The notes under the pieces: generated by a model
Databases searched by the model: none
What the model was told of the DNA's origin: nothing
What the model saw: only the letters and a program-made list of their open reading frames with translations
Assembly: GCA_026122225.1 (NCBI GenBank)
Contig: JANEZZ010001570.1
Location: 6,448,501-6,512,500 of the forward strand
From: Heloderma charlesbogerti
Lineage: Eukaryota > Chordata > Lepidosauria > Squamata > Helodermatidae
Direction of reading: 5' to 3'
DNA: 64,000 bases
Part shown: positions 21,473-33,279 of the stretch, one piece after another
How the letters are laid out: every line of letters begins with the position of its first letter
Numbering within the stretch: position 1 is the first letter of the stretch
Program-made: the position numbers and the translations under genes

Positions 21473-21649
21473 GTATATACCGATAAAACAAAACCCATTC
21501 AAAACCAACTTTAGCCTTGCAAGGGTGCTGGATCTCCTGTTACAACAAGCCTGAAGCATAATGTGATATAAGGGACCATATTATATCCATCTTACAACAG
21601 CTGTACCATGCACAATTCAACATGCTGGGGATTATCTGTAAGCCCAAAA

Positions 21650-22085
21650 TGGCTTGGGCTGGCCCCAGGATGACTCAGGGACTGTCTTCTTCCATACCAG
21701 CCCGCCTCCCCAATAACATCCACAGGAAAGGCTCTGCTGCACGACCCGATGGTGGCAGAAGCACAGCTGGCTGGGACCTGGAGAGGGCATTTTCTGTGGC
21801 TTACACTGTGGAACTTACAAAGTTCTGTTTGCCTGCACCCCTGCTGCTTTTCACTGTCTGGCTAAGACTTAAAAAAAAAAAAAATCTGGCAGACATTTGA
21901 ACGTCTTTTGTGACTGCTCCTCTGATTTTTAGATTGATTATATCTGCTCTACCTGTTTCTGCTTTTACGTTGTTCATCGAGGTTTGGTTGGTTGTTATTG
22001 TTTTTTTACAATACCGTAAGCCGCCCTGAACACTACAAATGCAGTGGAAGGGCAGGACATAAATATGTTTAATACACTTAAACAA
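21650..22085 (+). mobile_element. L2-like LINE 3' end
   Basis: Resembles the L2 3' region: GAGAGGGCATTTTCTGTGGC, a degraded C-terminal frame, a long T-rich UTR, and GTAAGCCGCCCTGAACACTA..GGGCAGGACATAAATA at the end. A different subfamily from the copy at 4945. Confidence 0.75.
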
Positions 22086-22106
22086 CAGTTCTCATGTAAA
22101 TTATGG

Positions 22107-22125
22107 GTGTGTGTGTGTGTGTGTG
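22107..22125 (+). repeat. (GT)n microsatellite
   Basis: About 9 GT units. Confidence 0.9.
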
Positions 22126-23154
22126 AGGAATTTAACAAAAGGAATTGAAGGGAGAATGTAAAGATGCACGCCTATTGTAAATGCTTAAGAAAGAAGTGTG
22201 AACAAATTATTAAAGCAGATTTTGCACTGGAAAACAGACATATCATATATGCACGAAAGCTAAATTAAACTTGGTCTCATACCGTAAAATGGAACAGGCC
22301 TAAATTGTTTTGCAGCTGTGGTGATGAAATGATAAAACAGGACAATGTAACTTTAGCCGAATGTCTGCCAATGAAAACTGCTGACATTTTCCAGGGGAAG
22401 AGAAAGGACAAGTCTCAGCCTGCCATGCATACCCAAGCTAAGCGCGTCTTGTGAAACACAGCTGTTAGTATTGTGTTTACGGACACCTGCCAAATTTACA
22501 CACCACTGAATGCTCACACAGACACACAATTTTTCTATTATACACCATCCAAGGCAGCAGCAGTGGCAGCATGATATACTATTAAATAAAAGTGACTGGT
22601 ATTTAGACAGATACTCTCAGTCTCCTCACTGCTTGAATGACTTTAATTTCTGGTTAACAATGTAAAATGATTAGCTTTGCACACTCATGGAAATAGGTTA
22701 TGGCCAAATTTATCGGCCAGTTTAAAAAGTGAATAATTTGGATCCGCAAGTCATTCTCATGCTGCATCGCCAGTTGAATGGGAACTTTAAAAAAGGATGA
22801 CATTTAGAAGAAGACTACTATAATTATTAAAGTTGTCACACTGGAAGACCCAGGAAAAAAAATCAGACATGCCAAGGCAGTTTCCGACATAACTTTTAAA
22901 GAAGATATGCACAGTTTAAGAGCCCGTCTTCAGTCTCTATTCATACATAACTTACAAGTTACATGCCACTCTCTTCTACTGGCTCATGCTATTTTTCCAA
23001 ATGTGTGTCTTTGCAGGAAACAGAGACATGTGTAGACCTCCTTATGCAACAGCTGTGTGCGCCTAAAGTCACACCGGAAGCAGCCCATCTTTGTTCTTGC
23101 TTACCCTCTCCAACAGTGAATGGGAAAGATTATTATCTGCCAGGAGAAGAGTCT
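22126..23154. other. Intronic DNA, nothing recognised
   Basis: AT-rich, with no known repeat. The stretches 22610-22700 and 22960-23140 look single-copy. Confidence 0.35.
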
Positions 23155-23516
23155 TTAATTTTATTTATTTTATTTGGATTTTTTTTTTACCCTGCTGTTC
23201 AGCCCGGAAGCTCGCAGAATGGCTAACAACAGACTAAAAAACCAACATAATAATTTTTTGAAAGTCAGAGCAGCTTCCAGAATATGCTAGTGACAGCTAG
23301 GTCAATGTACAAACTAAAAGTAACACATCTAAGAGGCCTGGGCACATGAAATGTTCTTCACCTGGTGCCAAAAAGGTATCAGATGCATGTTCAAGCAAAG
23401 CCTCCTCGGGGACAGAAGTCCAAAGTCAGAGTGCCACAACTGAGAAGGCCCTGTCTTGGGTTATCATCCCATGGAAGGGGTTACAAGAGGGCATCTGAAG
23501 AGAATTTATTTATGGC

Positions 23517-23970
23517 AAGCATGGGGAACCTCCATTCTCTGGGCCAGATATGGTCTGTGGGGTTCTGACTTACAGGGTTCCCCCTGACTTGCCAGCTTCT
23601 TCCCCAGGCCTCACCTCTCTCCTTGGCAGGGAAAAGCTTTTCTTCCCAGCAACTGATCAGAGATAAAGGTCCTTGCTGAGCACTGAAAAAGCTCTCCTTT
23701 TCAGAGCTCAGCAGGGAAAAGCTCTCATGTCTGATCAGCAGGTGATCAGAGATAACAGCTTTTCCCTGCAAGGTGAAAGGGGCGGGGCCTGTGGAGGAAG
23801 CTGCTGAACAATTCAGTCCTACTTTCTTCTGAGTAGATATAAAATTAGCAAAAACATTTTGGCTCCACCCACTTTGCCTTTCGACTCGCCCACAGATGGA
23901 ATACATCTCCTGAAGACCTGTCTCAGATTGGAATTTGGCCCTTGTAATGAAAAAGGTTCCTCACAATTGC
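23517..23970. repeat. hAT-like element, weak ends
   Basis: GCATGGGGAACCTCC..GGGCCAGATATGG at the left and TTTGGCCCTTGTAATG..AAAGGTTCCTCA at the right form a loose inverted pair, like the better-preserved element at 26874-27192. Confidence 0.5.
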
Positions 23971-23975
23971 TTTAA

Positions 23976-24248
23976 GGGGTTCAGACAAACCCCCATGCAT
24001 TCAAGGAATGTGTGATGGGGGTAGTGAGCCGCGTGGGCTCACCAGGTCGCTATGCCCCCTGTGCATTCGATGGTATGCAAGAAGGGGCTCTATGTGCACA
24101 CTGATGTACATGTGTAGCAATCCCCAACACAAGGGGGTGGGAGTTCTGCTCTAATCAGGAACCCCCCTCATGTGGAGCCCATGTGCCAAATGCGTGGATG
24201 ACAGGGACATGGCCACTGAATGTGTGAAGACAGTTTGTCTGAACCCCC
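23976..24248. mobile_element. Foldback element with GGGGTTCAGACAAAC ends
   Basis: GGGGTTCAGACAAACCCC at the left is the inverse of GTTTGTCTGAACCCCC at the right, with a sub-terminal GCATTCAAGGAATGTGTGA / GCCACTGAATGTGTGAAG. No target duplication was seen. Confidence 0.7.
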
Positions 24249-24542
24249 AATTTCAGAGTAGGTTTATTCAGGAGAAGACAGTCCTAGAAGTAGCCCGGTC
24301 ATAGGCCATTTAGGATTTTAAAAATTAGAACCAGCACTTTGAACGGTGCCCAGAAAGAGAGCAGGAGCCAACCCAGCTTTCGCTGCTTTTTCAAAAAGGT
24401 AGATGAGATATGTTCCATTTGCCCAGTACCAGGTAGCACTCTAGCTGTTGTACACAGCACCAACTAAAGTTTCTCAGCAGTGTTCAAGAAGGTACTAGCA
24501 AGGAACAGACTAAACTCTGCATACTTGCTGCAAGTTTTAAAA

Positions 24543-24681
24543 CAGGGGCAGGCAACTTATAGACCAAAACATCTGGAGGGCCACAACTCCCACGATTCCT
24601 CACTACTGACTATGCTGGTTAGGGCTGATGGGAGTTGTAGGCTAAAACATCTTGTGGGGGGGCATAGGTTACCCACCCCTG
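24543..24681. repeat. Palindromic MITE ('ACATCTGG' family)
   Basis: CAGGGGCAGGCAACTTATAG ... GGTTACCCACCCCTG. The flanks TTTTAAAA and TTTTTAAA differ at one position. Confidence 0.88.
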
Positions 24682-24902
24682 TTTTTAAAGAACAAATTGG
24701 CTAACAGTGTCTACAGGCTGAATGTTATTACGGTTTCTTCATGCATTCCTACGTTCTGCAAATAAAACTACGGAGGGTAACAGACTACAATGTATTCAAG
24801 TACAAAAATGCTTTTTCCCACTCCGATGAAACCCAGAAAAGGCTGGGGAATAAAAAGTGGGTAAGAATATTCCTACCTTCCGAGACTACATAAGATTCTA
24901 TA

Positions 24903-24985
24903 CCAGGGGAAAGCAACCTGATGCCATCCAGATCTTTTGGACTTCCAACTCCCATCAGCCCCAGCCAGCATAATGTATATAATGA
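24903..24985. repeat. Partial palindromic MITE
   Basis: CCAGGGGAAAGCAACCTGATG...CTTTTGGACTTCCAACTCCC then CAGCCCCAGCCAGCATAATG; the right arm is lost. Confidence 0.65.
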
Positions 24986-25885
24986 CTTCATGGGAGGCCA
25001 GCACTATAAAGCAAACAAACTAATGTTCTGCCAATGCACAAAAAAAATGAACCACCAAATTGGAAAGCAGGATTCATTAGTTTAAGGTTGTTCAACCTAA
25101 AACATTATATATTTCCCAGTTCAGTCTTGCTTATGGCAGATCATTGGGAGCATAGGAATTAGAGCAAAGGATAACTTTAAAGCATGTAATTTATATCCAA
25201 GATTCCTGAATGCTGAAAACACTAGCAGCAAAGACTCTGTCTTTAAACAGATCCATCCCCATCTAATTACAAATTATGGAACAATTTTGTTTCCAAAAAG
25301 TAAGATGGAAATGAGGCATCAGGTTTAGCAGGGACAACAGAGAGGATCTTCTCAGTGGCTATGCCCAACCTTTGGAACCCCCTCTAAATAAGTAAGCGTT
25401 GTCCACAAACTTGAAGTAAATACACCATTCATGTGCTATTAGACTTCTGTCTCTGTAAATCCTAGCCCAGAATTTAAATAAAACTCACCATTCCATCTCA
25501 GTGGTAGGACCCTTTAGGAGGCAAAGACGTTGCATTTTAAGCTCTATGCAGGTATCATGTGTAGGGGCTAAAGTAGGGATGGGGCATGTGCGTGCCTGAT
25601 GACCTTTGCACATTGAGTGCAAAGGTGGGCATAGGGACTTCTGTGTTTGACCGACTGGAAACACCGATAAGGCTGGGTTCGTGACTGTGGGAGCTGTGGA
25701 AGGGCGTTCAACTGAACTCACTTACAAGCCCCTATGCAGACCTTCATGCTCAACGTGCAAAGGTTTCTGAGGTAGCCAGGCATGGGGATGTTTGGGGACG
25801 GAGCACCTGTGCTGGCACATGTCCTGTCCCCAATTTGACTGTAACCGTGTTGCAGGCAAATGCCTCCGTGGCCCTTTAGTCAATC
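24986..25885. other. Intronic DNA with a weak inverted repeat
   Basis: GTAGGGGCTAAAG...GACCTTTGCACATTGAG (about 25558-25618) pairs loosely with CAACGTGCAAAGG and ACAAGCCCCTA (about 25724-25762). The rest is featureless. Confidence 0.35.
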
Positions 25886-25893
25886 CTTTATAG

Positions 25894-26212
25894 CAGGGGC
25901 AGGCAACATGATATCGCTGGGCACCAATGTGCCCCCAGAGACCTTCCTTGCTGCCCACTGAGACACCCTATTTTCCCCAATTTTTATTCAAAAATATTTC
26001 TGTATTTTCTTAGTGGCAGCTGGGATTCCTTCCAAGCGAAGTGGAAGCCTCTAGCTGCTGCCATCTTAATTTTCCATGAATGCCTCTGGGCAGGTTACTG
26101 GTCCTTTGTAGCTCGCCATGCCCAGCCATGGCAGCCATTTTATGGTTGTGCCCAGGACAGTTTCTCAAGATTTCCAATTGTGCCTATGGGCTCAAAACAT
26201 TGCCTACCCCTG
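25894..26212. mobile_element. hAT-like element, CAGGGGCAGGCAAC family, with perfect TSD
   Basis: 319 bp, starting CAGGGGCAGGCAACATG and ending CATTGCCTACCCCTG. A perfect 8-bp duplication CTTTATAG (25886-25893 and 26213-26220) marks hAT-type insertion. The interior includes TAAAATGGCTGCC on the minus strand and GGGCACCAATGTGCCCC. Relatives lie at 33612-33755 and, inverted, at 49975-50229. No transposase. Confidence 0.93.
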
Positions 26213-26473
26213 CTTTATAGTGCTCCAAGAAATGGTAGCCCTTTAATCAACACTTTAATAGAGTTCCAAGACTGTGCATCTAGAACCTATAGAATTGAAG
26301 GATGCACTTAAGCATTTTGTTGACAATGGTTTTTAAAGTAGCAATGAAGAAGTTTGGTAAAAGGCTGACTTTCCCCCCTCAAGCATATGGCCTGAATGCT
26401 GCAGAGCTGGAATTTCTTTAAATGAGTCAATTCGCACATAATGTTTCTAATTCTCCAAATCATGATTTACAGA

Positions 26474-26668
26474 AGGGGTACACAAATGGCCCACTGATAC
26501 ATGTTGTGCAGGTTGCCGACCCTCTCCGCCTCAGCAACATGCTAGCACCGCCCACTCTCTTCCACCATGCTTTGCATTTTTGCTGGGCACCATGGGGGGA
26601 AGCTTTCGGATCCAGTGGCCAGTATTTACAATAAAGGGCCCTGGGGGCGGTTTGAGTTGTGCACCCCT
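26474..26668. repeat. Possible foldback element
   Basis: GAAGGGGTACACAAATGG at the left and GTTGTGCACCCCTGG at the right are inverted; the interior is unclassified. Confidence 0.4.
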
Positions 26669-26873
26669 GGTTTTAGAGGCCTGAGAACATACCTTGGGGT
26701 TGGACATTCCATCCACCTACTGTGTGCTGAGATTCAATTAGTTACTTCCCATTTGCCATTACATCTGCCCTGGAAAACTATGGTTTGTTCTTGTCCTCAA
26801 AACAGAATGGCAACCCATGGTTTGACTGCATGAGCCCAATGAATGCTCCAGATCCCCTAAACATGATTTAGAG

Positions 26874-27192
26874 CAGGGATGGCGAACCTCTTCCAGCTGA
26901 AGGGCTAAAGTCAATTTTGGAGAAGCTCTTGTGGGCCGAAGTGTAGTGGTAAACAGGGCCAGAAAATACCAAACAAATCCCACCACATCGTTGCTTAAAG
27001 CTCTTTCTGCCAGTAACTAAGTCTTAGGAGAGACATGTCAACCTTTAAGAATGGGGGGAAAGCTGCACAAAAGCTGGCAAACCAGGAAATGATTGGTGGT
27101 TGTGGGAAAGGGGGTGGGGGCAGGGGACGTGACCACCTGGGGAACCCCAGAGGGCCACATTTGGCCCCTGGGCCAGAGATTCCCCACCCTTG
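26874..27192. mobile_element. hAT-like element, CAGGGATGGCGAACC type
   Basis: CAGGGATGGCGAACCTCTTC at the left and CCAGAGATTCCCCACCCTTG at the right; sub-terminal GGGCCGAAGTG and GGGCCACATTTGGCCCC. Flanks ATTTAGAG and GTTTACAG agree at six of eight positions. Confidence 0.7.
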
Positions 27193-27214
27193 GTTTACAG
27201 GATACGGATCATTA

Positions 27215-27385
27215 CGTGTGCTTTGATCCTGTGTCATTGGTCAGAGCATTGGACCTGAAGGCCAGAGTTCACTGTGACCTTAGGTCAATCATCATCTTTC
27301 AACCTAGCCTATTTCACAGGATGATTGCGAATGTCCTGAATTTTCGGAAGGAGCTAGAGATGGAACAGTAAGTACGCGGAAAGTG
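27215..27385 (+). mobile_element. MIR-like (CORE-SINE) fragment
   Basis: GTCATTGGTCAGAGCATTGG..GAAGGCCAGAGTTC looks tRNA-like. CTGTGACCTTAGGTCAATCA and CACAGGATGATTGCGAA then follow the order of a MIR core. Diverged. Confidence 0.5.
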
Positions 27386-28238
27386 ATGGTTAAGGAAGGG
27401 ACCATACCAGACAGGAGATGCCTACATCCACCCCACCCACAGCTGGGTTGAGTCCTATTGTTCAGAACAGCCTAGCCTGGTGAGTTTTGGTGTAGGGCAA
27501 AGGGAAATATGATAATGTGCTGCATGGCCCCTTCTTTGACCATTTCACTGCTGTTTAGAGCACCCCCTGACGCCCCCCAAAGCATCACATCTACATCGCT
27601 CCTCCAGAAGAAAAAGTCAACAGTGACCTGCACAAAGAGACATCCTGCTGGCTTAGGGATCTAATGATCCATTAAATAGATGGGCTGTCCAGGATGGTGA
27701 GAATACCGCAATAGTAGCCAAGTGCTATGAAGGAGATAAAACTAGCTTAAGGATTAGAAGCACAGGCACCTTCCCATCCAGAGACCTGCTGTTTCCGTTC
27801 CTTATATAGAGAGATGCATTTCTATACCCAGAGCCAACACAATCATTATTTTGGCACCACAGCATGCTGTTCTTCTCAGACAGAAAAATCCGAATTGGAA
27901 AGGAAAACGTAAAAATGCAAACCGGAAATGTCTTCCTTTGTAAAGCCTGCTGTTGGAGTCTCTCACAAGTAGTAAAGACTGCATCATAATATTAGAGGGC
28001 AACCTGCTAAAGAGGACGTGGCTGTAAGATGCAAGGCATTACGGCAGACAACAAAAATGGATTTTCCAAGTCACTGCTGACTCAGCATGCCTTCTAAGTT
28101 AAAGGACTTTTCCTGAGGAAAGACAATTGTAGAAATCAAATGCAACTGATATCAAGAATACTACATACAGAAGCTAATGCATCTGTATAACGAGTGTTGT
28201 ACATCATATGGAATGACTAGAAAGCCAGAATGGGAGAG
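27386..28238. other. Intronic DNA, nothing recognised
   Basis: No known repeat or exon. Confidence 0.4.
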
Positions 28239-28340
28239 GGACAGGCAACAGCTTTGCATCTCTGTCTGCTAGTCTGTAAAATGATCCCTGCTTTCCAACT
28301 TCACAGGGTCTTGGGAAGGATTAATGAATTGATGGCCAAG
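28239..28340 (+). mobile_element. MIR-like fragment
   Basis: GTCTGTAAAATGATCCCTGC then CTTCACAGGGTCTTGGGAAG and ATTAATGAA follow MIR core/tail order. Confidence 0.5.
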
Positions 28341-28439
28341 AATAATTTAAACATCCTTGGATGAAAAGATGACCCACAGAAGCAAAGATACCAGGATGTT
28401 TTAAAAAAATCTTCCGTGATTTCTTCTTTACACGTTAGA

Positions 28440-29320
28440 AAGGGTTTATTTCAGCTCTCTCAACGGTGCAGCATTTGCGCACCTCAACCAGGGCTGGCCC
28501 TCCCACAAGGCGGGGAGAATCCCCCGTCTCAGGTGGTGTGCCAGGAGTGGTGAACTGCGCGCTCCCCGGACCACCTGGAGAGCTCCCTGCTGCCGTGTTG
28601 CTGGAGCGAGGCAGCGGCACTAGTGGGAGCTCTGGGGCGACCCACCAGACCTGCTTGACCGCTGCAGCGGATGCCCCATCAGGAGAGCAGCTGGCGGGGC
28701 TCCCCAGAGCAGCTGCCTGCCCTCTCTTTGGCTCCGACGGTTCTCAGAGTGATACAGAGGGCCGGCGGCTGCACCAGAGGAGCCCCCCCCGACTCGCTCA
28801 AAGAACCCTCTCGGACCGAGCCAGAGGGTGAGCGGGCTCTCTGGAGGGTGCAACTGGCTGGCTTCTTCAGAGCTGCCCAGGCTCAAATGCCAGGCTCTGA
28901 GAGGGTCTGTCCTCAAAGCCAGGCATTGCCTGGCTGGAGAGGTGTCCCGGGAGATCACCTCTGCTGCGGGCGATCTCCCGGGACGTCTCTCTGCCAGAGC
29001 AGCCACTTATCCTCCAGGGCAGCCCCCTGCTCCCCTGTTGAGCCAGAGCTAACAGAGGACAGGCAGCTGCTCTGAAGGAGATCTCTCAGTCAATGCCTGG
29101 CCCTGAGGAACGGCAACTCTCTGAAGAGTTCCACCGGCTCCTTTCGCTGGCTGGCATGGCTCTCTGAGCCCATCCTGCTCTTCTCAGGGATGGGTGGGCG
29201 GGGTGGGCGAGGTCGTGGCTGTGGTGGCAGCGGCTTCTGCAGTGGCCGGGGGGGGGGTTGCAGCTGCTGTGGTGGCTGGGGGAGATCACTGCCACTGACC
29301 TGAAATGGCACTTAGCAGTT
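28440..29320. other. GC-rich, CpG-containing block of unknown origin
   Basis: About 0.9 kb far richer in G+C than its surroundings. It begins near CAGGGCTGGCCCTCCCA (about 28488), also an end of the element at 58013-58299, and contains many internal palindromes, e.g. TCCCGGGAGATCACC ... GGCGATCTCCCGGGA at 28947-28982. Open frames of up to 134 codons run on both strands but resemble nothing I know. A GC-rich DNA transposon is the favoured reading; an intronic CpG island or promoter is possible. Confidence 0.4.
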
Positions 29321-29662
29321 AATGTTGTTGGGGTGGGGGAGAAGAATCCAGTCTAATCAGCAAGGTTATCTTTACTAGGAACTCCAAAGTCTGAGTGTCA
29401 GAACTTTTCTCCTCTTCCCTAATAAGATGTTCTCAACTAGGATCTTATTTCATTCTGTTAAAGACTGTATACATTCCTGGATAAAACACACTAGCGTGCT
29501 TGGCGGCATGGAGAGTAATGCTTTGTAAACGCAAGGCTGAGAGCTTCCTCCTCCACTGATGGCTGTGCCAGAGAAGCTTAGGCTTCTGGGCCAAGGACAG
29601 TAGCGGCTGGGGCTTTTTCTTTATTATGCAAAAAGAGCAACATGACAGAAGTGAGAATAAAG

Positions 29663-29797
29663 CAGCCTTCCCCAACCTGATGCTTTCCAGATGGGTGGGA
29701 CTACAACTCCCAGCACCCACAGCCGGTCAGAGCTGGGTGCAGGATGCTGGGAGTTGAAGTCCAACACATCTGAAAGGCATCAGGTTGGAGAAGGCTG
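29663..29797. repeat. Palindromic MITE ('AGCCTTCCCCAACCTG' type)
   Basis: CAGCCTTCCCCAACCTGATG ... CATCAGGTTGGAGAAGGCTG; flanks GAATAAAG and AAATAAGG. Confidence 0.9.
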
Positions 29798-29799
29798 AA

Positions 29800-30609
29800 A
29801 TAAGGCTGAAATTAAGCACAGAGTGGAACATCCTCATTGAAAAGTTTATTCCAATACGATATAAATAAAGCCCACTTTGCTACGTACTTGTCAATTGATC
29901 TCCCTTCCTTAGCATGTTTATAATAGCTAGGTTGTTTTTAAAATGTGCTAGTCCAAATCCTTTTAGACCAGTCACTTGTAGTTGGCGGCTGTGATTATTT
30001 CCAAGATGAAGCAGTACAGATTGTGTCAGAGGTTAATAAGCAAGTTATCCATTCCAAGACTTCTTCCAGCATAAGTTGTTTAAGATATTCCACGAGAACA
30101 GTTTTTGGAGTACTAAGGATTTGATAGGCAATTCTACCTTTTGTTGCCTGAGCGAGAGATCCCAGCGGAACTACCGTTTTTCTAAAAGAAGTGTTACATT
30201 AATCACATTTTTGCAATACTGTCTCATAACCAGATCCATTCATCATAGAAAGTTTCACCAAAATCCCCTTCCCATTAATGTTTGAAATTTAAGTTCCTCT
30301 TTTCCAGAATCATTGACAGAATACATTGACAGAATCATGTAATGCCATTTACTTACTAATCCTTTTGGCCCAGGGGGACAATAAAAGTTCTTCTGCAAAT
30401 GTTTTTACACACATAACGTGTGCACATATATTGGGGTATTTTTGCATCACACTCCCTATAACATTTCTAATTTAAAATACTGGAATCACACTGGACTGTT
30501 AACATTTTGCCACTTCACGAAAAGGAAGGTATTTCAACAGATCCAAAATCTGAAATAACTGAAATTAATACCAGAGCAAGATAATCATAATCATAATACA
30601 AATATACTT
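29800..30609. other. Intronic DNA, nothing recognised
   Basis: AT-rich, with no recognised feature. Confidence 0.4.
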
Positions 30610-30910
30610 AAGTTAGTGGTGATAGAGCTGGGTTAAGTTGACTTTAATCTTGAACTTTAGTTCCTTTCTTATCAAACCATACTGAATTGACAATTGAAAT
30701 CTTTAAGTCTTCTTGTTCTGCCCTTTTATCTAAGATCAGCCAGTCAGATATTGCTGCTAATCTTGAGGCAAAATAATATACTCTGACATTAACCAATCCT
30801 AATCCTCCAGTTATCTTATGCTTAAACAAGGCTGCTTTAGCAATTCTTGGTGGTTTATCCTGCAATACAGATTTTGATATAATCCCTTGCCATTGATCTT
30901 ATAAGCAATC
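30610..30910 (-). mobile_element. L1 LINE ORF2 fragment
   Basis: The minus-strand frame gives PPRIAKAALFKHKITGGLGLVNVRVYYFASRLAAISDWLI. This matches the conserved 'PRI....L....GGL.LPD...YY.A..L......W' block just after the reverse transcriptase domain of L1 ORF2. About 100 codons remain and no tail is visible. It is the only L1 trace recognised here. Confidence 0.75.
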
Positions 30911-31289
30911 AAGAAGCTCCCTACAGCTATCTACTAGTGCTTTTTGCTGATAGTTTGCCCAGCAACACACACATCCAAGTTCTAGGAGTACCTGATCTGT
31001 ATAAAGTGGACATAGGCACGGGTGTGTGGACTCCAAGAGTCCTTGTTCAGAAGGTGCTCATAAGAGAGCGTGTGCCCAAGTCTATGATGTGTGTGAGGCC
31101 TAGCCATCTAGCCAAGCAAAAGGATGCAAAAGGGAACCACAAAATGGAGTATCTCCCGATGGGTAGCATTACTGAGAATAATATTAGCTACAGATTTGTT
31201 TGGCAACTCAGTCCTCACCTATCCAGATGGGGACAGGTAGAAGCACAGAGAGATACACCATAACATGTCAAGGGGCCTGGTATTAACTT
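30911..31289. other. Intronic DNA, nothing recognised
   Basis: A 108-codon plus-strand frame here has no recognisable similarity. Confidence 0.35.
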
Positions 31290-31780
31290 GAAACCATAAG
31301 AAGTGCCCTGCTCAATTACATTGGAAGGAACATATAGTCCACCATCCTGTTTTTCACCAGGTTGCCTCCAGGAAACCCACAAGCAGGGCTTGAAGGCTGT
31401 TACACCTGGTAATTAGGTGCCATGCTGCCTCTAAGCATGGCTCAGCTATCGACAGACCATTTCCCCACAAAAATCCCCACTAAAGCCATCTAAGCTAGTG
31501 ACCATCACCACATCTTGGGGTAGCAAGTTCCAAAAATTAGGCATGCACTATTCTGTCTAGTGCCAGTCAGTTTCACTGGGTAGTTCTCTTAAAGGGAGAT
31601 GCTCTTTTTCTATCCACTTATTCTATCCACTTACTCTATCTCAAGCATTCATATTCCTGCCTTACTCATATTTTTCTCTAAAATGAAACAGTTTCAAACA
31701 CTTTAGCCTTTCCTTTAACAGAAGATGTTCTGACCCCTTTTGGTCATTCTTTTCTGCAGCCACAATGGTCAAGGGGTTTT
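31290..31780 (-). mobile_element. Old CR1-like LINE fragment
   Basis: Follows the order of the CR1 minus-strand copy at 39368 but is much more diverged: CACAAGCAGGGCTTGAAGG, CCATCACCACATCTTGGGGT, TAGCAAGTTCCAAAAATTAG, then AGATGTTCTGACCCCTTTTG. Confidence 0.6.
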
Positions 31781-31893
31781 CTCTAGATTAGAAGGTACAT
31801 TCCCCTGTTTGCCTCTATAAGGGGCAGAAATATTATCTGTATTACCCCAATTCATTGGGAGTTGTCTGTTCTAGGTCAAGAAAGACACTAGGT

Positions 31894-32031
31894 CAAGCCT
31901 TCCCCAACTTGGTGCCCTCCAGATTTTTTGGACTACAACTCCCACCATCTCTGACCACTAGCCATGCTGTGTGAGGCCAAGGGGCATTGTAGTTCAAAAC
32001 ATCTGGAGGGCATCAGGTCAGGGAAGGCTTG
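31894..32031. repeat. Palindromic MITE
   Basis: CAAGCCTTCCCCAACTTGGT ... CATCAGGTCAGGGAAGGCTTG. The inverted symmetry extends into AGGT/ACCT on each side. Confidence 0.9.
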
Positions 32032-33279
32032 ACCTATTGTCTTTCCTAACCCAGAACAGGTTGGGACGGCTGCACTAGGTACACTATCAATGTACTTCAA
32101 TAAACTACAGATACCCCAATGAAATGTGTAACATCTACAGGACAGGCACGTTCAAGCTATTCCATAATATTAGACAATGCCCAAAAACTACTTCAAAATT
32201 GGTGTAGGATCAGACATGGGCAGTTGCTTCTAGAAGGGATGAAGTCTACCACAATAAGATTACAGGCAGACCAGCCAGCTTTGCACTGCCTCTCCTCCCG
32301 CCACAGGACTCCAATCTGTCTCAGCCTACAGCGCTGACACCAGAGAAAGCCAGTAGCTACATTTAACGGAGGATTAACTCAACACATTTTGGTCTGTTTT
32401 CACTCATACCGTTTGCACACATTCTATTAGCAAAGCACATCAATATATTGAAAGAAAGTTATTAAAACCAGAAGCTTTTAAAATACCTGCTTTACCATTG
32501 GGTCAGTAATAATCTTTGCCTGCACTGTTAAGTTTAAATTGAATTAATAACTTACCACTACAATTCTAAACACATTTGCAAGGAAGTAACCAATTTCAAC
32601 GAAGCAGAATCTGAAAGTAAATACGACTGATGGACACCACTTCAATATAAAATGAGATATTGATTTTAAAAGTTTCCTTGTAAGGTTTTATGTACACACA
32701 TAACATAAAAAATATTACTGGCCACTGTATTGCAAAGCTAGGTTTGACCAAGTAAAACTGTGTAAATATAATGACTAACATACTTTTTTTGGGTAAAAGG
32801 TTCAAAGTGTTAAACATACTATATGATTGTCAAGTTAACTTTAAAAAAAAATACAAGTGTGTAACTGCCAGGAATAGTACCTCCAGCTGTCTAGCAGTTG
32901 TCTGAGTAACTATTGGTACACACACAAAGAAGAAAATAAGTTCCACTGATCGGGATAAAGCTGGTCTCAGAAAGTTTTTTTTTAAACATTAAAATTGTTT
33001 CCATGCTTCTTGGCAACACAGCAGGCTGTCCTGTCTATCAGTTTTGCAAGGGGCCCCTTGAGAGGGTGTAATTAAAGTGTTCAACTTTGTGCAGTGAAAT
33101 TCTACGTCCCTTCCTACCACTTTCTTCTAGCTGTCCCTCGTATTTCCTTTTTGTCCCCAGATTATTCTTATCTGGTAAACTGTGTGAAGCTTTATATGCT
33201 TTTCAGAAAAAAAATCTATACATGAATTAAAACCCTTCAGGTTAAATCAAATGCACCTTCACTCAACCTGGTTATATCA
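32032..33279. other. Intronic DNA, nothing recognised
   Basis: AT-rich, no recognised feature. Confidence 0.4.

Larger units (their letters stand above)
23155..24390 (-). mobile_element. L2-like LINE 3' region, interrupted twice
   Basis: On the minus strand, CCGTTCAAAGTGCTGGTTCT...CTAAATGGCC matches the L2 'FKVLVLIFKALNGL' coding block, and CAGGGCCTTCTCAGTTGTGG matches the RAFS-V-A block near the C terminus. A T-rich tail lies at 23155-23190. Two DNA elements (about 23517-23970 and 23976-24248) are inserted into it. Confidence 0.7.

Noticed and set aside
28466..29075. Overlapping frames in the GC-rich block as exons
   Set aside because: Long frames on both strands are expected in GC-rich DNA; there is no protein family resemblance and no convincing splice sites.
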